A program made the translations under genes and the position numbers. Of a stretch of DNA of 64,000 nucleotides, positions 16,920 to 28,643 are shown in pieces (positions within the stretch are counted from its first letter, which is position 1; each line of letters opens with the position of its first letter). Source of the DNA: Notamacropus eugenii (lineage: Eukaryota > Chordata > Mammalia > Diprotodontia > Macropodidae); assembly GCF_028372415.1 (NCBI RefSeq), contig NC_092872.1, positions 14,536,479 to 14,600,478 of the forward strand, written 5' to 3'. The notes below the pieces were generated by a model. That model worked only from the letters and a program-made list of their open reading frames with translations, made no database searches and was not told the DNA's origin.

Positions 16920-19900
16920 GTAAATGTTACATGTGTTATGCAGATGAGAATCTAGAGCTCTTTAGTGCCATTGGGTTGGAGATACTGAATGTGGTTTTAG
17001 CATGTTACTCAACCAGACCACTGCCATTTTCCCCTTCTGGTCATTACCTTCTATACAGTTAGGCCCAATAGCTGATTCCTTTGTTGATGTTGAGCTGGTG
17101 GTGTTTGCATTTATAATGATTTTATAACACCGTAATTAAAGAGTATTTGTGAAGGAAAAAAAGTTGAAAAATATTATACCCTGTACAGGGTATTCCCAAA
17201 ATTTTAGTGCTAGTTAAGCTTTAAGAGCTTAAAACGGTACTGACAAAAGTCAAATCCGTCATAACTTCAGCGTAGTCACATTTCAGTTCTTTCCACAATA
17301 GCAGTGAGAATAGTTTATTTACAAAAAACACTAAAATTTATGGTGTTATCTACACAAGTGGAGAATTGGGTCAATATTCTGCTTTTCATTGTGTGTTGTG
17401 TATGTGTTTACATACACATATGTGTATGTGTGCATACTCACACAACAACAGGGTTTTTTCTTGAAGTCTCATTTAACTTTTGTTACTTAGTTATGAAAAA
17501 CTTAAATGGAAAGCTTCCCTTCCCATATTTGAATGGGGAAACATGAATGAGGAATAGGAGGAGAAGAGAGTAGGTGGTAGATCCAGGGATAAACTGAGCT
17601 CTAGGTTCCCTCTTTTGTGGACATATGAACATTGACATGATAGTACACAGAGTTCTGAGCCTGGACTCAGGAAGACCTGAGTTCAAATCCAGCCTCAGAC
17701 ATGGCTTCATGACCATGAGCAAGTCATTTAACTTCTGTGTGCCTCAGTTTCTTCCTCTCTAAAATGAAGATCATAGCAGCACCTGCCTGCCAGAGTTGTG
17801 AGGATCAAATAAGATAATATTTGTAAAGCATTTAGCACAGTGCCTGGCTGCAGTAAGCACTTAATAATTGCTTATTTCCTTTCCTTATTCCCTTTTATAG
17901 CAGTGTAGGAAAAACAGTTAGGTTTGAAATTTTGTTCTTTTTTACATCTCTGTCTTCTGCCAGAATAAAATAAAAATACAAGGAAAGCATAATTACACCA
18001 GGGCAACCAGAGTGCCAGTCAGTGTGTAGCACCTGTAGGTAACTATATCCTCCCCCATTCCCAGCACTTCACTATTTTAGGGAAGTAGTTCACCTTGGAA
18101 AGGGGGACAGACTTCACTTCTGTTTGCCTTTCAGGCTGAGAAAGAGTTCATGGTGGCTCGAGGAATAGTCCGAAAGGCTAGAGATGACCTGGAAGCTCAC
18201 CAGGCCAGACTCAAAGAGATTCGGGATCGTTTGGATCGAGTTTCCCGGGAAGACACCCAGTACTTGGAACTTGCAACTCTGGAACACAGATTGTTGCAGG
18301 TAGGATGAATCTAGAGGAGTTACTGAGATGTTACCTCTCTACCAACAGAGGTGCAGACTGGGGCTTCCTGTTAGGATCCCCTAACAAGTCCATGTCATTA
18401 TACACTCAGGAGAAGTGGTAGATGTTCTTGCCTTGTGACTCGGTCATTAACGTCTTCAAAGATAGAACTTAGGGAAGAATAGGAAAAGAATCACTGTTAT
18501 GGTAAGTGCTCTATTAGTATCCTCTTGTCACTCATTAATATATTAACATTGATGGGTAGCTTTCAACACTTCCTTATTAACCAGTTAAATTCAAATATTA
18601 TTTGCTCTCCTCTGCTGGCTCATTCCCCATTTCCTAAAAACGTAACTTAGTCTCATCTGTTCAAAAAAACAACCAACCCACCCTTACCTTGATCTTGTCA
18701 ACCCCTCAAACTACATTACTCTTCTGTGACCCTTTGAATCTTAACTTCACAGAACAAATCCCCTTAATAAAAGGAGTTCTGTAAAACTTGGACTCAGTCA
18801 GAAAGCTGCACCTAAGAACCTAGAAAATCACATGTGGCCTGGAGGCCACAGGCTCCTCACCCCTGCTTTTCTCCTTTGCTAAACTTGGAGAAAGAGTCTG
18901 TACTTGGAGTTTGTACTTTCTCAATACCTGTCTTTGTAGTCTGATTTTCATCCCTACCACTCCATTGAAACAACTCCCTTCAAGTTACCGGTAACTTCCT
19001 AGTGGCACACTCTATAGCTTCTTTTCAGTCCTCTTCATTCTTGACCTTTCTGTAGCATATTCCAATAGCAGCCATTCTCTCCTTCAGGATATTCTTCCTT
19101 TATCTTCCATGACATTTTCTTCTGATTCTCCTCTCATCCATCTGAATTCTGTTTTGATCTTCCCTGGTTTATTGTTTTCCTATAGGTATTCCCAAGACGT
19201 AGTCCTTGACCCTTTTAGTTTTTTTTTCTTTTCCTTAGCAATCTTATCTACTCTTGTGGCTTCAGTTATTTTTCTGCAGGTAATTTCTACATCTGCATAT
19301 CAGTCTCAGTCTTTCACCTAAATTCTAATCTTGTATCTCTAGCTCCCTGGTACTTGTATGTACTGCTGACACTTCAAATTCAAAGTGATCACAACTGAAC
19401 TCATCATCTTCCCCTAAAACTTGTCTCTGTCTTCCTACTTTCTCATTTTTTCTTTTGTTGGCACTACCATTTCCCCAGTCTCTCCCATTCCAAATCTCAG
19501 GGTCATCTTTGATTCTTCCCTTCATCTCACTTCCCATATTCAATCAGTTGCTAAGTCTTTCCATTTTTTGCTTAGACAATGTTGTTCATATGTGTCCTAT
19601 CTTCTTTACCCACATTAGCACTCTCCTAGTTCAAGCCTTCATGTTCTATTTCCAGGCTTAATCCTCACAAATCTGTCCATCACACAGCTGCTAAACTGAC
19701 ATTCCTAATGCATTGATCTGATGATCTTACTAAGAACTCAAAAACTGCGGAGGTCCCTATTGCCTGTAGGATTAAAAACAGATTGTTTTACCCTGGCATG
19801 GAAGACCATGTTGTCTTTTCAGCCTCATTTCATGTAATGTTGCTTGGGCACTTTATTTTCCATTCATACTATTAACTGGCCCCATTTATAGCATGAAGAA

Positions 19901-21226
19901 GGAAGGTTCTCTAAAATACCTACACCTATGATCTGATGATCCTCATCCTGATTTTCCCACCTCTGTATATTTGTAAAGACTGCCTCTCATGCTTGGCATG
20001 TATTTGTTCCTCCTTTCCAACTTCCTTTTGAAATCTTTTTCTTTAAAAACTAACTCAGGTGCCATTTCCTCTCTAAAATCTTCCCAGATCCTCTTCCCTT
20101 CGAAAGGGATCACTCCTCATGTTTTTCCATAGGACAAAGGGTTGTGTCTTCTCCCTTATGACATTAACTTTGTGAAGGCAGGAATTGTGTTATTTTTCAT
20201 TATTGTATTCTCAATGCCTCCTGTAGCTGCTTGACTATAGTAAACACTTCACAGATTTCTGATGAATTAATTTGCATTAATCTTTCATGGTTCACAGTCA
20301 GGGAATGTCTCTTTCCTACCTCCTCCCCATTTATGTCGTGATGGAGTGCTGAGGGAGAAAGTTCTATAATCATATCTTACTTCTTTAGGTTTCCATTGAT
20401 ATAAACTTTATAGCTTTATTTCTGTTTGCTGTGTCTGCAGGAAGAGAAGAGGCTCCGAACAACCTACATTAACTCAGAAGAGTCAGAACGAGAGAAGTTT
20501 TCCCTCTTTTCTGCAGCTGTGAGGGAGAGTCATGAGAAGGAGCGAACAAGAGCTGAAAAGACGAAGAACTGGTCAATCATTGGTTCTGTTCTAGGAGCTT
20601 TGATTGGTGTTGCTGGCTCCACCTATGTGAATCGTGTACGGTTGCAGGAACTGAAGTCATTGCTTCTGCAATCTCAGACTGGACCAATGAGTCTGCAGGA
20701 GATCATCAGAGAACAAGTCTCCAGCCACAGCAAGCAGAACAAGGATCTCAGTGATCTTATTGAAGAATTTAGGAGCTCAGTGCACTCTGGAATCAGGGTG
20801 ACTTCTGGAGCTCAAGAAGACGCCACTTCTGGAGAAAGGCTCATATCTCATAAAGATACACACTTGCTTTCAGCCTCTTTGAAAGAGCAACTCAGCCAAT
20901 CTCAGCAGGTTCGTTCATGTCTACAGAGTTTACAAGAGCAGCTTACTGACCTGGACAAAAAATTCAGCCAAATGGTTGCAGAGGTTCAGCTTGTAAAGGC
21001 TGCAGCCCGTTCTCAGCTTGTAGAGCAAGCAAACCAAGCCTTGCTAGACTCTTCACTGGACACCAGGCAGTCCCTGGCTGTCCAGGGCATGATTCTAGAA
21101 CTGTCAGACATGGAACAGAGGTTGGAGGCCCAAGTCAAGAGGAACTCTATCTACAGCACCATGCTCACTTGTACCATGTTTGCCGCTATGCTGCCTGTGC
21201 TGTACATTCTCTTTAGAGCCAACTAG
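16614..21226 (+). CDS. CCDC51: CCDC51 / MITOK, pore subunit of mitochondrial K-ATP channel
   Basis: CCDC51 (MITOK) is a mitochondrial inner-membrane protein that forms an ATP-sensitive potassium channel with ABCB8 (MITOSUR). Coding exons 16614-16919, 18135-18299 and 20441-21226 join in phase 0 to give 418 residues (human 411 from memory). After a basic N-terminus suited to mitochondrial import comes the strongly conserved [18 protein letters not shown], then coiled coil through exon 3 ([19 protein letters not shown]) and early exon 4 ([20 protein letters not shown]). TM1 is at about 201-220 ([20 protein letters not shown]), followed by a second coiled region and TM2 at about 396-415 (LPVLYILF) just before the end. 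The start was chosen because human begins MMGRSPGFAMQ and this ATG opens [10 protein letters not shown]. It is head-to-head with TMA7. Confidence 0.96.
17186..17250. mobile_element. Tc1/mariner-like terminal fragment
   Basis: 'cagggtattcccaaaatttt', then a small palindrome around 'aagctttaagagctt', then 'aaaacggtactgacaaaagt' resembles a diverged palindromic mariner MITE (CAGGGTGTCCCAAAA... ends). The right end is degraded. Confidence 0.4.
17640..17885 (+). repeat. MIR-type SINE, near full length
   Basis: 'ggactcaggaagacctgagt', 'gaccatgagcaagtcattta', 'tgtgaggatcaaataagata' and the tail 'cagtgcctggctgcagtaag' mark a long MIR-like SINE. Confidence 0.75.
18135..18299 (+). CDS. CCDC51: CCDC51 coding exon 3
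   Basis: The acceptor TGCCTTTCAG precedes 18135 and the donor TTGCAG|GTAGGA follows 18299. The exon adds 55 residues beginning [20 protein letters not shown], which is coiled coil. Confidence 0.95.
18722..18865. mobile_element. hAT MITE, half copy (GGGGAACC TIR family)
   Basis: It shares 'cttcacagaacaaatcccct', 'aacttggactcagtcagaaa' and the right end 'aggccacaggctcctcacccctg' with the copy at 28441-28643. The left end is missing. Confidence 0.65.
18870..20290 (+). repeat. L2-type LINE remnant, sense, RT domain
   Basis: It covers RT-like segments; at 19480-19560 the frame reads [20 protein letters not shown], close to the L2/CR1 'LGVIxDSSLSxTxHIQSVxK' motif. The 3' part ends with 'gtgaaggcaggaattgtgtt' and a tail near 20270. 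It fills most of CCDC51 intron 3. Confidence 0.75.
20441..21226 (+). CDS. CCDC51: CCDC51 coding exon 4
   Basis: The acceptor GTGTCTGCAG precedes 20441. It gives 261 codons and a TAG stop (21224-21226). It encodes both predicted membrane segments. Confidence 0.96.
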   Translation, partial: EEKRLRTTYINSEESEREKFSLFSAAVRESHEKERTRAEKTKNWSIIGSVLGALIGVAGSTYVNRVRLQELKSLLLQSQTGPMSLQEIIREQVSSHSKQNKDLSDLIEEFRSSVHSGIRVTSGAQEDATSGERLISHKDTHLLSASLKEQLSQSQQVRSCLQSLQEQLTDLDKKFSQMVAEVQLVKAAARSQLVEQANQALLDSSLDTRQSLAVQGMILELSDMEQRLEAQVKRNSIYSTMLTCTMFAAMLPVLYILFRAN

Positions 21227-22401
21227 CTCTCTCTGGAGGGAAGCTTCAGTGAGGAAACGGAGTTGTTGCATTCAGTAATGAGCTGCTTTGTCCATTTAAG
21301 TCACTTGATGGTTACTAGTGGTAAAGCCATGCAGAACTTGTGAGCCTGTCTCCTGAAAGGGGAAAGAGATAGACAACAGGGTTTTCTTTTTCAAGATTTA
21401 CCTCTTTAAAATTCCAGCTCACATTTTACATTCATTTACCAACCTTGCACTTGGAAAAAGGATTATATTTGAAATTATGTTATTGAAAACAATTTAAAAA
21501 CTTCAAATTATGGTAATAGCTGAAATTTACATGACTTTTTACAGTCTAAAGAGCACTTTATAACATCATCAGTTGATCCTCACAATAATGCAATGTAGTA
21601 ATGAAAGTCTAAGCCAATTTGGTTGACGAGATTGGGAAAGCAGTTCAGCAGTATGGATTTAGAACCATGACCTTCATCGTCTCCGTGTTCTCTCTAGGTT
21701 CTCCCCACTGTTCTTCTTTACTGTTGTCTGCATTCTATGACATTTTTTAGTGTCATGTCATTTTGTGTTGGGAATAATTATTTTTGATGCTTCATCTGTC
21801 TGCATCTACCCTTGGTTTTCATTTTCCTGACCTAATTTGTATTTCCCAGACTTTCTTGTGTGTAAATGTTTAGGGGATATCTAGTCATTAGAACCTGGGA
21901 GTCAGGATTCCTAGGTGCTTGTCTACTGGCTGACTATGGAATCCACTTCCCTTTGTGATTTAGCTGTTCCATTCCATCTGTCAGGTGGGAAGAGCTCCCC
22001 TCGCCTTTTTTTTTTTTTCACCTTCCCTCTAGACATGAGGAACAATTAATGTCTGATACTTGAAACAGGGAATTGGGGGTGGGGGAGTAGGGCTGGTGAT
22101 AATGGATTATGTTGGATTGGCAGCATAGAGAAAGGAGCTTGCTAAACAAACAGATTTTTGCCTGTAGGGAAATGGGATTTGGGCACTACCAAAGGGTGTG
22201 TATGCCTTCCCTCTCTACAGCCTGGAGATGCTCTTTGAAAGTATCTCATTTTCCTAAGGCAGGATGGGAGGAAAGCTGGCAAACTGTATCCCATTGATAG
22301 TGTGAACTGAAAAGCAGTGAGCTGGGTGGGGTGAATTCCAGAAGTGGAAGTCACCATGCTAGTCAGACAGGGGTTAGGGGGAGGAGGGGCAGGCAGGTTG
22401 G

Positions 22402-22534
22402 ATGGTGGCAGATTCAGCTCTGAGTGAACCCCACCCTGACATGCCTGCTCCAGTACCGGAGGACTGCCTGCTAGTCCCTGTCAAGCCTCACACCGTGGGC
22501 TTGTTCTATATCAGCCTTGCCTTTGTGTTGCTAG
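22402..22534 (+). other. Speculative coding exon A of a small membrane protein
   Basis: From an ATG at 22402 (or 22441) the frame is open to a consensus donor (GCTAG|GTAAGA), reading a Pro/acidic N-terminus and a hydrophobic stretch HTVGLFYISLAFVLL. It retains CpGs in a CpG-poor area. If spliced to 32039 the frame stays open. Against this, it lies within the probable CCDC51 3' UTR, I recognise no homologue, and such a short ORF can occur by chance. Confidence 0.2.
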
Positions 22535-22551
22535 GTAAGAACTTACAGTTG

Positions 22552-22557
22552 AATAAA
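22552..22557 (+). terminator. CCDC51: Candidate poly(A) signal of CCDC51
   Basis: AATAAA is followed by a T-rich stretch (about 22589-22612) suited to a downstream element. It lies 17 nt past a strong 5' splice-site-like GTAAGA (22535). Confidence 0.5.
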
Positions 22558-22575
22558 AGATAATAACTATTATGG

Positions 22576-23033
22576 CCATTTATCATCGTTTTTTTATTTA
22601 TCATTTTTTTATTTAGAAAAGTTTGTGGGAAGCTCTGTTGTCTACTATATGGGACAGCATCATCAGTGACTCATTACAGTTACATACATATTGTGGTTGT
22701 GTATTAGTTGAGCTGGAACTGGAACCTGGAAAGATTCCTCTCAGCATAGTGTCTTGGCTCTTGAATAGCTTCTCTCCCTACAGTGGAGCCTGACTCTAGC
22801 CATATCCTTGAATAGCCCTGGGGGATATCTGACAGCTTTCTAAAGGGGTAAAGGCACATTAATTCATCAAACATTTAGTAAGTACCTCCTCTATATGTTG
22901 TAGCATATTAGGCACTGAAGATGTAACCAAATGAGGAAGAGTTCCTGTCCTTATCATAAAATCAGAATCTCAAGTGGAAGGACATTCAGATGTCTCATAG
23001 GCCTACACACCTGAGAAAGAATACTTTCTTCAA
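22576..23033. other. Intergenic, unassigned
   Basis: There is an AT-rich start, then a short LINE-like tail near 22865-22955 ('agtaagtacctcctctatat'). No gene. Confidence 0.5.
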
Positions 23034-23220
23034 CAGAGATGTCAAACACTTGACCTCCACAACACTCCTGAGTACTGTCTGAACCAGATTAAAATGAAAT
23101 TGGGAAATATTTAACAAAATAAAAATAAAACATTTTTTAAAACTTAAGTCAATATGCGCTCACAGAGTTCTTTATGTATGGATTAGTGGCTCCAATTTCT
23201 TTTTGACTTTGACATCACTG
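23034..23220. mobile_element. hAT MITE (TGTCAAAC TIR family)
   Basis: The left end CAGAGATGTCAAAC and the reverse complement of the right end CAGTGATGTCAAAG match at 12 of 14 positions. Flanks TTCTTCAA and TTCTATAA agree at 6 of 8, compatible with a decayed 8-bp duplication. The interior 'aattgggaaatatttaacaa' is shared with copies at 27209 and 43342. Confidence 0.75.
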
Positions 23221-23224
23221 TTCT

Positions 23225-24010
23225 ATAACATCCCTGCCAAGTGGTCAATCCAGCCTTTATTTAAAGATATTGAGTAGTTCAGAAACATTACTTCCTGAGG
23301 TAATTCCATTTTTGGACAAGTCTTAATTGTCAAATTTTCTCTAATCTTGACCCAGAAATATACTTCTATTCCCCTTGCTCCTAATTTTGTGCTGTGGGGC
23401 AAAGTTAAGGAAATCTAGTTCTTCTTACACAGTATAGTCCTTCAAATACTTGAAGAGGACTATTTTCAGCTAAACATGTCAGGTTGTTTCTTATCCTTGA
23501 ATAAAAAGTTATCTAGTTCTTTGACCATCTTGGTCACACTCTAGCTTGAAAGTGTTCTTCCTAAAATGTGGCATCCAGAACCAATTATAGTTCCCATGTG
23601 TTCTGACCAGAGCATTCTGTAACCTTTCATTCTGGACATTCTGTTCTGTTTCTTTTACTGTGCTCTTAGGTTGCATTAGCTTTTGGGGGAGCCCTGTCTC
23701 ACTGTTGATACACTGATCTACACAACAGTAAACTCACAGACATTTTTCATATAAACTTGTCCCGCTGTCTTTCCCGTTCTGTACTTATAGAGTTGATTTT
23801 TTTAATTCAAGTACACATCTTCACATTTCTATCTTCTTGTCCCTCTTGCTAGATTTGAGCATCATTCTGGCTCTCGTGAGGGGTCCAGATCACTTTGGAT
23901 CCTGATCCAATTATCCAAAATGTTATTTCAGCATATCATAAGCAACTTTGATAAGCTTGCCTTCAGCATCCAAGTCACTGATAAAAGTGCTGAATTGAAC
24001 TAGGTCACGG
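23225..24010 (+). repeat. CR1/L3-like LINE remnant
   Basis: Segments such as 'ctaaaatgtggcatccagaa', 'gttctgaccagagcattctg' and 'tttgataagcttgccttcag' match remembered sense CR1/L3 3' sequences. Assignment is tentative. Confidence 0.5.
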
Positions 24011-24480
24011 GGTGGTTTGAGTCTAGTAGAGGAGATAACAACACAAATGATTACAGTGGAATGTTAATTGCATGAGAGAAGTACAACTCTGGGCATTCAT
24101 GAGAGGGAGATGTCATTTATGGCCTTGAGCATAAGGGAAGACTTCGTGGAGGTGCTGCCATTTGAGCTTGGGCCCTAAACCACAATTAAGATTTTGATCG
24201 GATGGACATGGAAAGGACATTCTGAGAACAAGGAACTAAGTTAAGGCAAGTTACAAAAGGTGAGAAAGTTTAGAACACGTTTGAGGAATCTGATTTGTTT
24301 AGTAATACATAAGGGGCAAGTGATATGAAATTAAGTTAAATAGGTTAGGGGTAGGTGAGCACTTTGAGTGCTAAACAAAGCAGTCTAGTCTTCGTTCAGA
24401 CAATGGGAAACCATTAAAAGGTTTTTGAGGTGAGGGTGGGGGTGGGGTGGCACAGGTGACAAAGCTATATATTAGAAAGA
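24011..24480 (-). repeat. L2-type LINE, antisense fragment
   Basis: 'ctttgagtgctaaacaaagc', 'acaatgggaaaccattaaaa' and 'gtgacaaagctatatattag' are the antisense L2 RT pattern. Confidence 0.6.
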
Positions 24481-24840
24481 TTCATCCCAATAGATAGAAT
24501 GAGTTGCAAGAACAGGGGGATAGATGCGAAATACAGGAGAGAAATCCTTAATAGAGGGATGACAGTAGTGTCTTTGTGGATTAGTTTCCCTAGCTTCTCC
24601 ATCTCCCCAATCTGTTTCCCTGAGATCTTTTGCTATTGTGTTTTAATTCACTGTAATAATAGCTACAGTTCTTTATTACCACTAAGGACTGGACTGGATG
24701 GACCCAGCCCAGGACCAGAGACCTCTATATAAGACCTCTTCCAGCAGGACTTCATTTTTGAGCAAGACTACTGACTTCTGCCATCAGAACTCCCTCTTCT
24801 AGTGCTAGGAAAAGAATTTATTCTGCTCATTGCCATCATG
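24481..24840. other. Intergenic, unassigned
   Basis: No gene or clear repeat family. Confidence 0.4.
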
Positions 24841-26420
24841 AGTCTTAAAGGTAGGAGCCCCAGTCAAAAAATCCATTTCTGTCCTCATCTCAGTGATATA
24901 GGACTGCTAGCTGCCAAAAAGAAAACTAGCCACTCCTTTACTGCCACTCCCTGCTCTCAATCCCATGCTCCTCAGCCCTTTCCTTCCCATATCATGGTGT
25001 CCTATGGAACCCTTGTTCCATTGTTAACAAATTTCACTTCATCCAATACCTTTTTCTACTGCACCCCTTTCATATTCCAGCATTCAAGAAAACCAGGTTT
25101 CCCTTTGAAGATGTCCTCTCTAGTAATGGATATACCTTCTCTTGTGTTCTCTGACCTAATGGACCAGGAGGAGGAGCAGGCTCTTTGCCTCCCCCGTGCC
25201 ACTTCCTAGGCACCTTGTCTCAGCCACCATCATTTAGCCTCTCGTTTGAAGATTTTATCATTCAGAAACAGTACATTATCCATATTCTGGATATATGCAG
25301 CTTCCCAGGTCATTCTCCCTACTTACAGTCTTCCCCACCCTAGCCCCTGCCTTATACTTGGAAACATCAATAAACATGTTGATGTCCCCTCAAACATACT
25401 GGCCTCCAAGTCATCAACCTCGAGTCCCAGAGCCAATACCTTTACTCGACTTCTGCTATATACAGGTGTGATGTCAACATCATCTAAATGTTCTGCAAAT
25501 GTGTCCCTTTCCCCCATCCTTATACACCTTCACTTGATCTATCTCAAGTCATCACCCTACATCTCTCCTTACTTTCAGAATAGAACTCCTCAAAAAACCT
25601 ATTGGGTATATGGTAAGCACTTTCTAAGTGTTACCTCACTATTACTGTCTTTCCCTCAAACTTCTTTCTCTTCTTAACTTCCCTATATTTTTTGAGGACA
25701 CCATCATCCTTCTGGTTGCCCTCTGACTCTTCATTTTCCCTCACCTTTCATATCCAATCAATTGCCTAGTTTTGTTGATTCTATTTCCAAAGCATTTCTT
25801 ATATCTATCCCTTCTCTACTCATATGGCTGCCATCTTAGTTCAAGTTCATCATTTCTTGCCTGGACTATTGCAACAATCTCTTAATTGATCTCCTTGCCT
25901 TGTCTCTCCCTTTCTGATTCATCTTCCACACACCTACCAAATTGAAAGTCCTAAAGCACAGATCTGACCATGTCACTCTTACCTCTAGGGTAAAATGCAA
26001 TCTCATCTCTCAAGCATTTAAAGTTGTTCACGATCTGGCTCCAACCAATTTTTCCAGGTTAGTCATATATTACTCCACCTCGTAGACTTGACACTCCAGC
26101 CTAGAACATCTCATACTCCGTCTGTTGGATAGCCTATTGCCTTGCTTGCTCTGGCCTGGAATGCTTTCCCTCCTCGGCTTCCATAAAGAATCCCTAGCTT
26201 CTTTAATGGTTCAAATCAAATGCCATCTCCTACATGAGGTCTGTCCTCATCTGCCCTCCCCACAAGGAAATTATGTATATTTTGTATTTCCTTATATATT
26301 TTCATGTTATATCCTCCTATACGTTTGAGGGCAGGGACATGTTTGTTTTTATATTTCTATCTGCATCGTCTAGCACAATGCCTGTTACATATTATGGTGC
26401 TGTTGGTAAGAATATATAAT
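24841..26420 (+). repeat. L2/CR1-type LINE remnant, sense, long
   Basis: The endonuclease-like segment at 25370-25560 is paralogous to 8490-8640. RT C-terminal sequence follows ('tcatttcttgcctggactat', 'cacagatctgaccatgtcac', 'tacatgaggtctgtcctcat') and a 3' tail ends near 26400. No intact ORF. Confidence 0.7.
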
Positions 26421-26985
26421 TGTACCTCTTATGCCCATGTTTTATTTATTATTGTAGTATATGTGACTTAATTTTTCTACTAGACCATAAGGTCCTTGAG
26501 GAAAAGAATCTTATTTATCTTAATCACTCTTATTTATTTCTCTTAATATTGATCTCTTAATAATTCTCTTAATCTTAATATTCCCTTATGCCCAGCATTA
26601 TAAATTATAAATTGCATTATAAATAGCAAGCACTGAATTGGAAGGGGAAGAAACCAGAGGCAGGAAGACTGGAAGTCCTTGCAATAGTTCATGTGAGAGG
26701 TAATGAGGCCTCAGAGAAGGGGGGGAATAGAAAAGAGGAAATAACATGAGAGATAATACAGAGGTAGAGTTGGCAGGATTTGGTGGCTGATTAGGCATAG
26801 GACTACTGGGGAGAAGTCAAAAGATGATTTCATTCAACCCAGGTAACTGGGAGAATAGTGGGGAGAATTTGCAAGTTTTGGAGGAAACATGGAGTTTGGT
26901 TTTGGACAAGTATTTATTATATGTACGATGTGCATAGTTGGTACTTTAGACTCTGCAGGGGATGTGTCATTTATTTATATAATAA
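26421..26985 (-). repeat. L2-related repeat pieces
   Basis: A sense 3' tail piece (26480-26510) is followed by antisense RT sequence ('gtccttgcaatagttcatgt', 'gaggtaatgaggcctcagag') to about 26900. Confidence 0.5.
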
Positions 26986-27165
26986 AAGCTGGCATTTATA
27001 GAGAACTGAAACATTTATAAAGCACTTTATAACCATCTCATTTGGTGTTCACAACCCTGTGATGTAGTTACTTACAGATATTATCCCCATTTTCCAGATG
27101 AGCAAAGTGAGGCCCAGAGAGGTTAAGTGACTTGGCCAGAGCTATACATCAGGTAGGCATCAGAC
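26986..27165 (-). repeat. MIR3/CORE-SINE, antisense
   Basis: 'aaagcactttataaccatct', 'gatgagcaaagtgaggccca' and 'taagtgacttggccagagct' are typical. Confidence 0.75.
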
Positions 27166-27208
27166 AAGGGCAACATCTGATCCTATATCTTCCAGACTCC
27201 AAATATAG

Positions 27209-27370
27209 CAGTCAAGTGAGTCAAATTCAAATAGAAACAGATTAGAAAACTTCAAATTAGCATCATGTTTAACTTTATTTTTATTTATTTTGTGTAGCAT
27301 TTCCCAATTACATTTTAATCTGGTTGCAGTTTTGTGGGCTATATGCCAGGCTGCAAGTTTGATGCCTCTG
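27209..27370. mobile_element. hAT MITE (TGTCAAAC TIR family), reverse copy
   Basis: The reverse complement of the right end reads CAGAGGCATCAAACTTG. The interior 'catttcccaattacatttta' is the reverse of the family core seen at 23034 and 43342. Confidence 0.65.
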
Positions 27371-27549
27371 CTGTATCCATCATGCTGCCTCATGTATGAC
27401 ATCATCCCAGAACTCCAGGAGTTTCCAATCCAGAGAAGATAGGTACACAAATAATTGTGTATAACATGTAAGTGGCATGAATGTATGAAAAAAAGCATGA
27501 AGTGCTCAAGTGCAAAGTAAAGCGTTAAGTGCTGAGAATATAGACAATA

Positions 27550-27800
27550 ATAATGGCCAACATTTCTGTTGTGCTTCCTATGTGCCAAGCACTGTGCTAA
27601 AGCACTTTACAATTTTTATCTCATTTGATCTTCACAGTAACCTTGGGAGGTATGTGCTCTTATTATCCTCATTTTACAGATGAGGAAACTGAGGCAAACA
27701 AAAGTTAAGCGATTTGCCCAGGGTCACACAGCAAGTACATATCTGAGACTAGATTTGAACTCAGCTCTTCCTGACTCCAGGCCTGACAGTATCCACTGCA
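27550..27800 (-). repeat. MIR3/marsupial CORE-SINE, antisense, near full length
   Basis: 'tgccaagcactgtgctaaag', 'gatgaggaaactgaggcaaa', 'cccagggtcacacagcaagt' and 'ctgactccaggcctgacagt' are in order. Confidence 0.8.
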
Positions 27801-28390
27801 ACATAGAAAAATTGAGACAGGGACTGTTCTATAAGTACTTATACTGGGGAAGACAATAAATAAAAAATTCAGTTGCAAGGCAAATGGCAAAACCCAGGGA
27901 TCCTTTGGTTACGTAGGATAGCAGTGCCAGGAGGCTTCAGGACATTAAGACAGGGCAGATGGGAAGGCCTGCTGGAAGGAACAGAGTTGTTGATGCCTAT
28001 TTCATCCAAGTCACGAGCTTGTTCTGTATAAGGATTGTAGACAAGTGGTATAGTTATTCACTTAAGAGAGAGATTGCTTCTGGATTGGGGATCAGTGAAG
28101 ACCTCATAACATGGAGATAGTAGTTAAGGAATGAGTAGGATTCTGATAGCTAGAGATAGTGGGTAAGTGTTCCAAGTAGGAGAAACAACAAAAATAAAGG
28201 CAAAAAGAAAAATTAAGGCATATTTTGGGGGGATGGTGACCAGATCAATACAGCTAGATCAGCTAAGATTAGAAAGGTGGATTGATTGGGCAGCCAAATG
28301 GTGGGGGGCCTTGAACTATCTTTTAGTCAATGGAAAAACAATAGTTTTTTTTTTTTTAGCATGGAAGTGAGTCCCCCAAATCTTTTAGGA
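27801..28390 (-). repeat. L2-type LINE, antisense fragments
   Basis: Fragments such as 'tctgatagctagagatagtg' and 'ggggggccttgaactatctt' have antisense L2 character. A short poly-T run sits near 28345. Confidence 0.45.
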
Positions 28391-28440
28391 AGATTAATCT
28401 GGTGCTAGGCATATGTTAGAGAAAATATAGGGAGTTAGAT

Positions 28441-28643
28441 CACGCATGGGGAACCTACAGCCTTGAGGCCACATGTGGCCTTCTATGTCCTTGGGTGTCG
28501 CCTTTTGACTAAGTTCAAGTTTTACAGAATAAATCCTTTTATTAAGGGAATTTATTCTGTGAAGTTTGGATTCCGTCAAAGGGCCACACTTGAGGACCTA
28601 GAGGGCCACATGTGGCCTTGAGGCCACAGGTTCCCCACCCCTG
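28441..28643. mobile_element. hAT MITE, full palindromic copy (GGGGAACC TIR family)
   Basis: The ends are long inverted repeats: the left CACGCATGGGGAACCTACAG and the reverse of the right CAGGGGTGGGGAACCTGTGG, continuing into 'gaggccacatgtggcc' on both arms. The element is a near-palindrome of 203 bp without coding capacity. Confidence 0.8.

Larger units (their letters stand above)
16920..18134 (+). other. CCDC51: CCDC51 intron 2
   Basis: It contains a mariner-like fragment (17186-17250), a TG/CA microsatellite (17395-17445) and a MIR (17640-17885). No coding signal otherwise. Confidence 0.7.
21227..22575 (+). other. CCDC51: CCDC51 3' UTR / 3' flank
   Basis: This is largely unique sequence with one MIR3-like insert at about 21520-21660. 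The first AATAAA after the stop is at 22552, so the 3' UTR may run about 1.35 kb, unless a variant signal upstream is used. Confidence 0.6.

Noticed and set aside
24802-25677. Two plus-strand open frames of 135 and 143 codons
   Set aside because: They sit in sense L2/CR1-like LINE DNA and share homology with other LINE copies in the window (for example 8440-8650).
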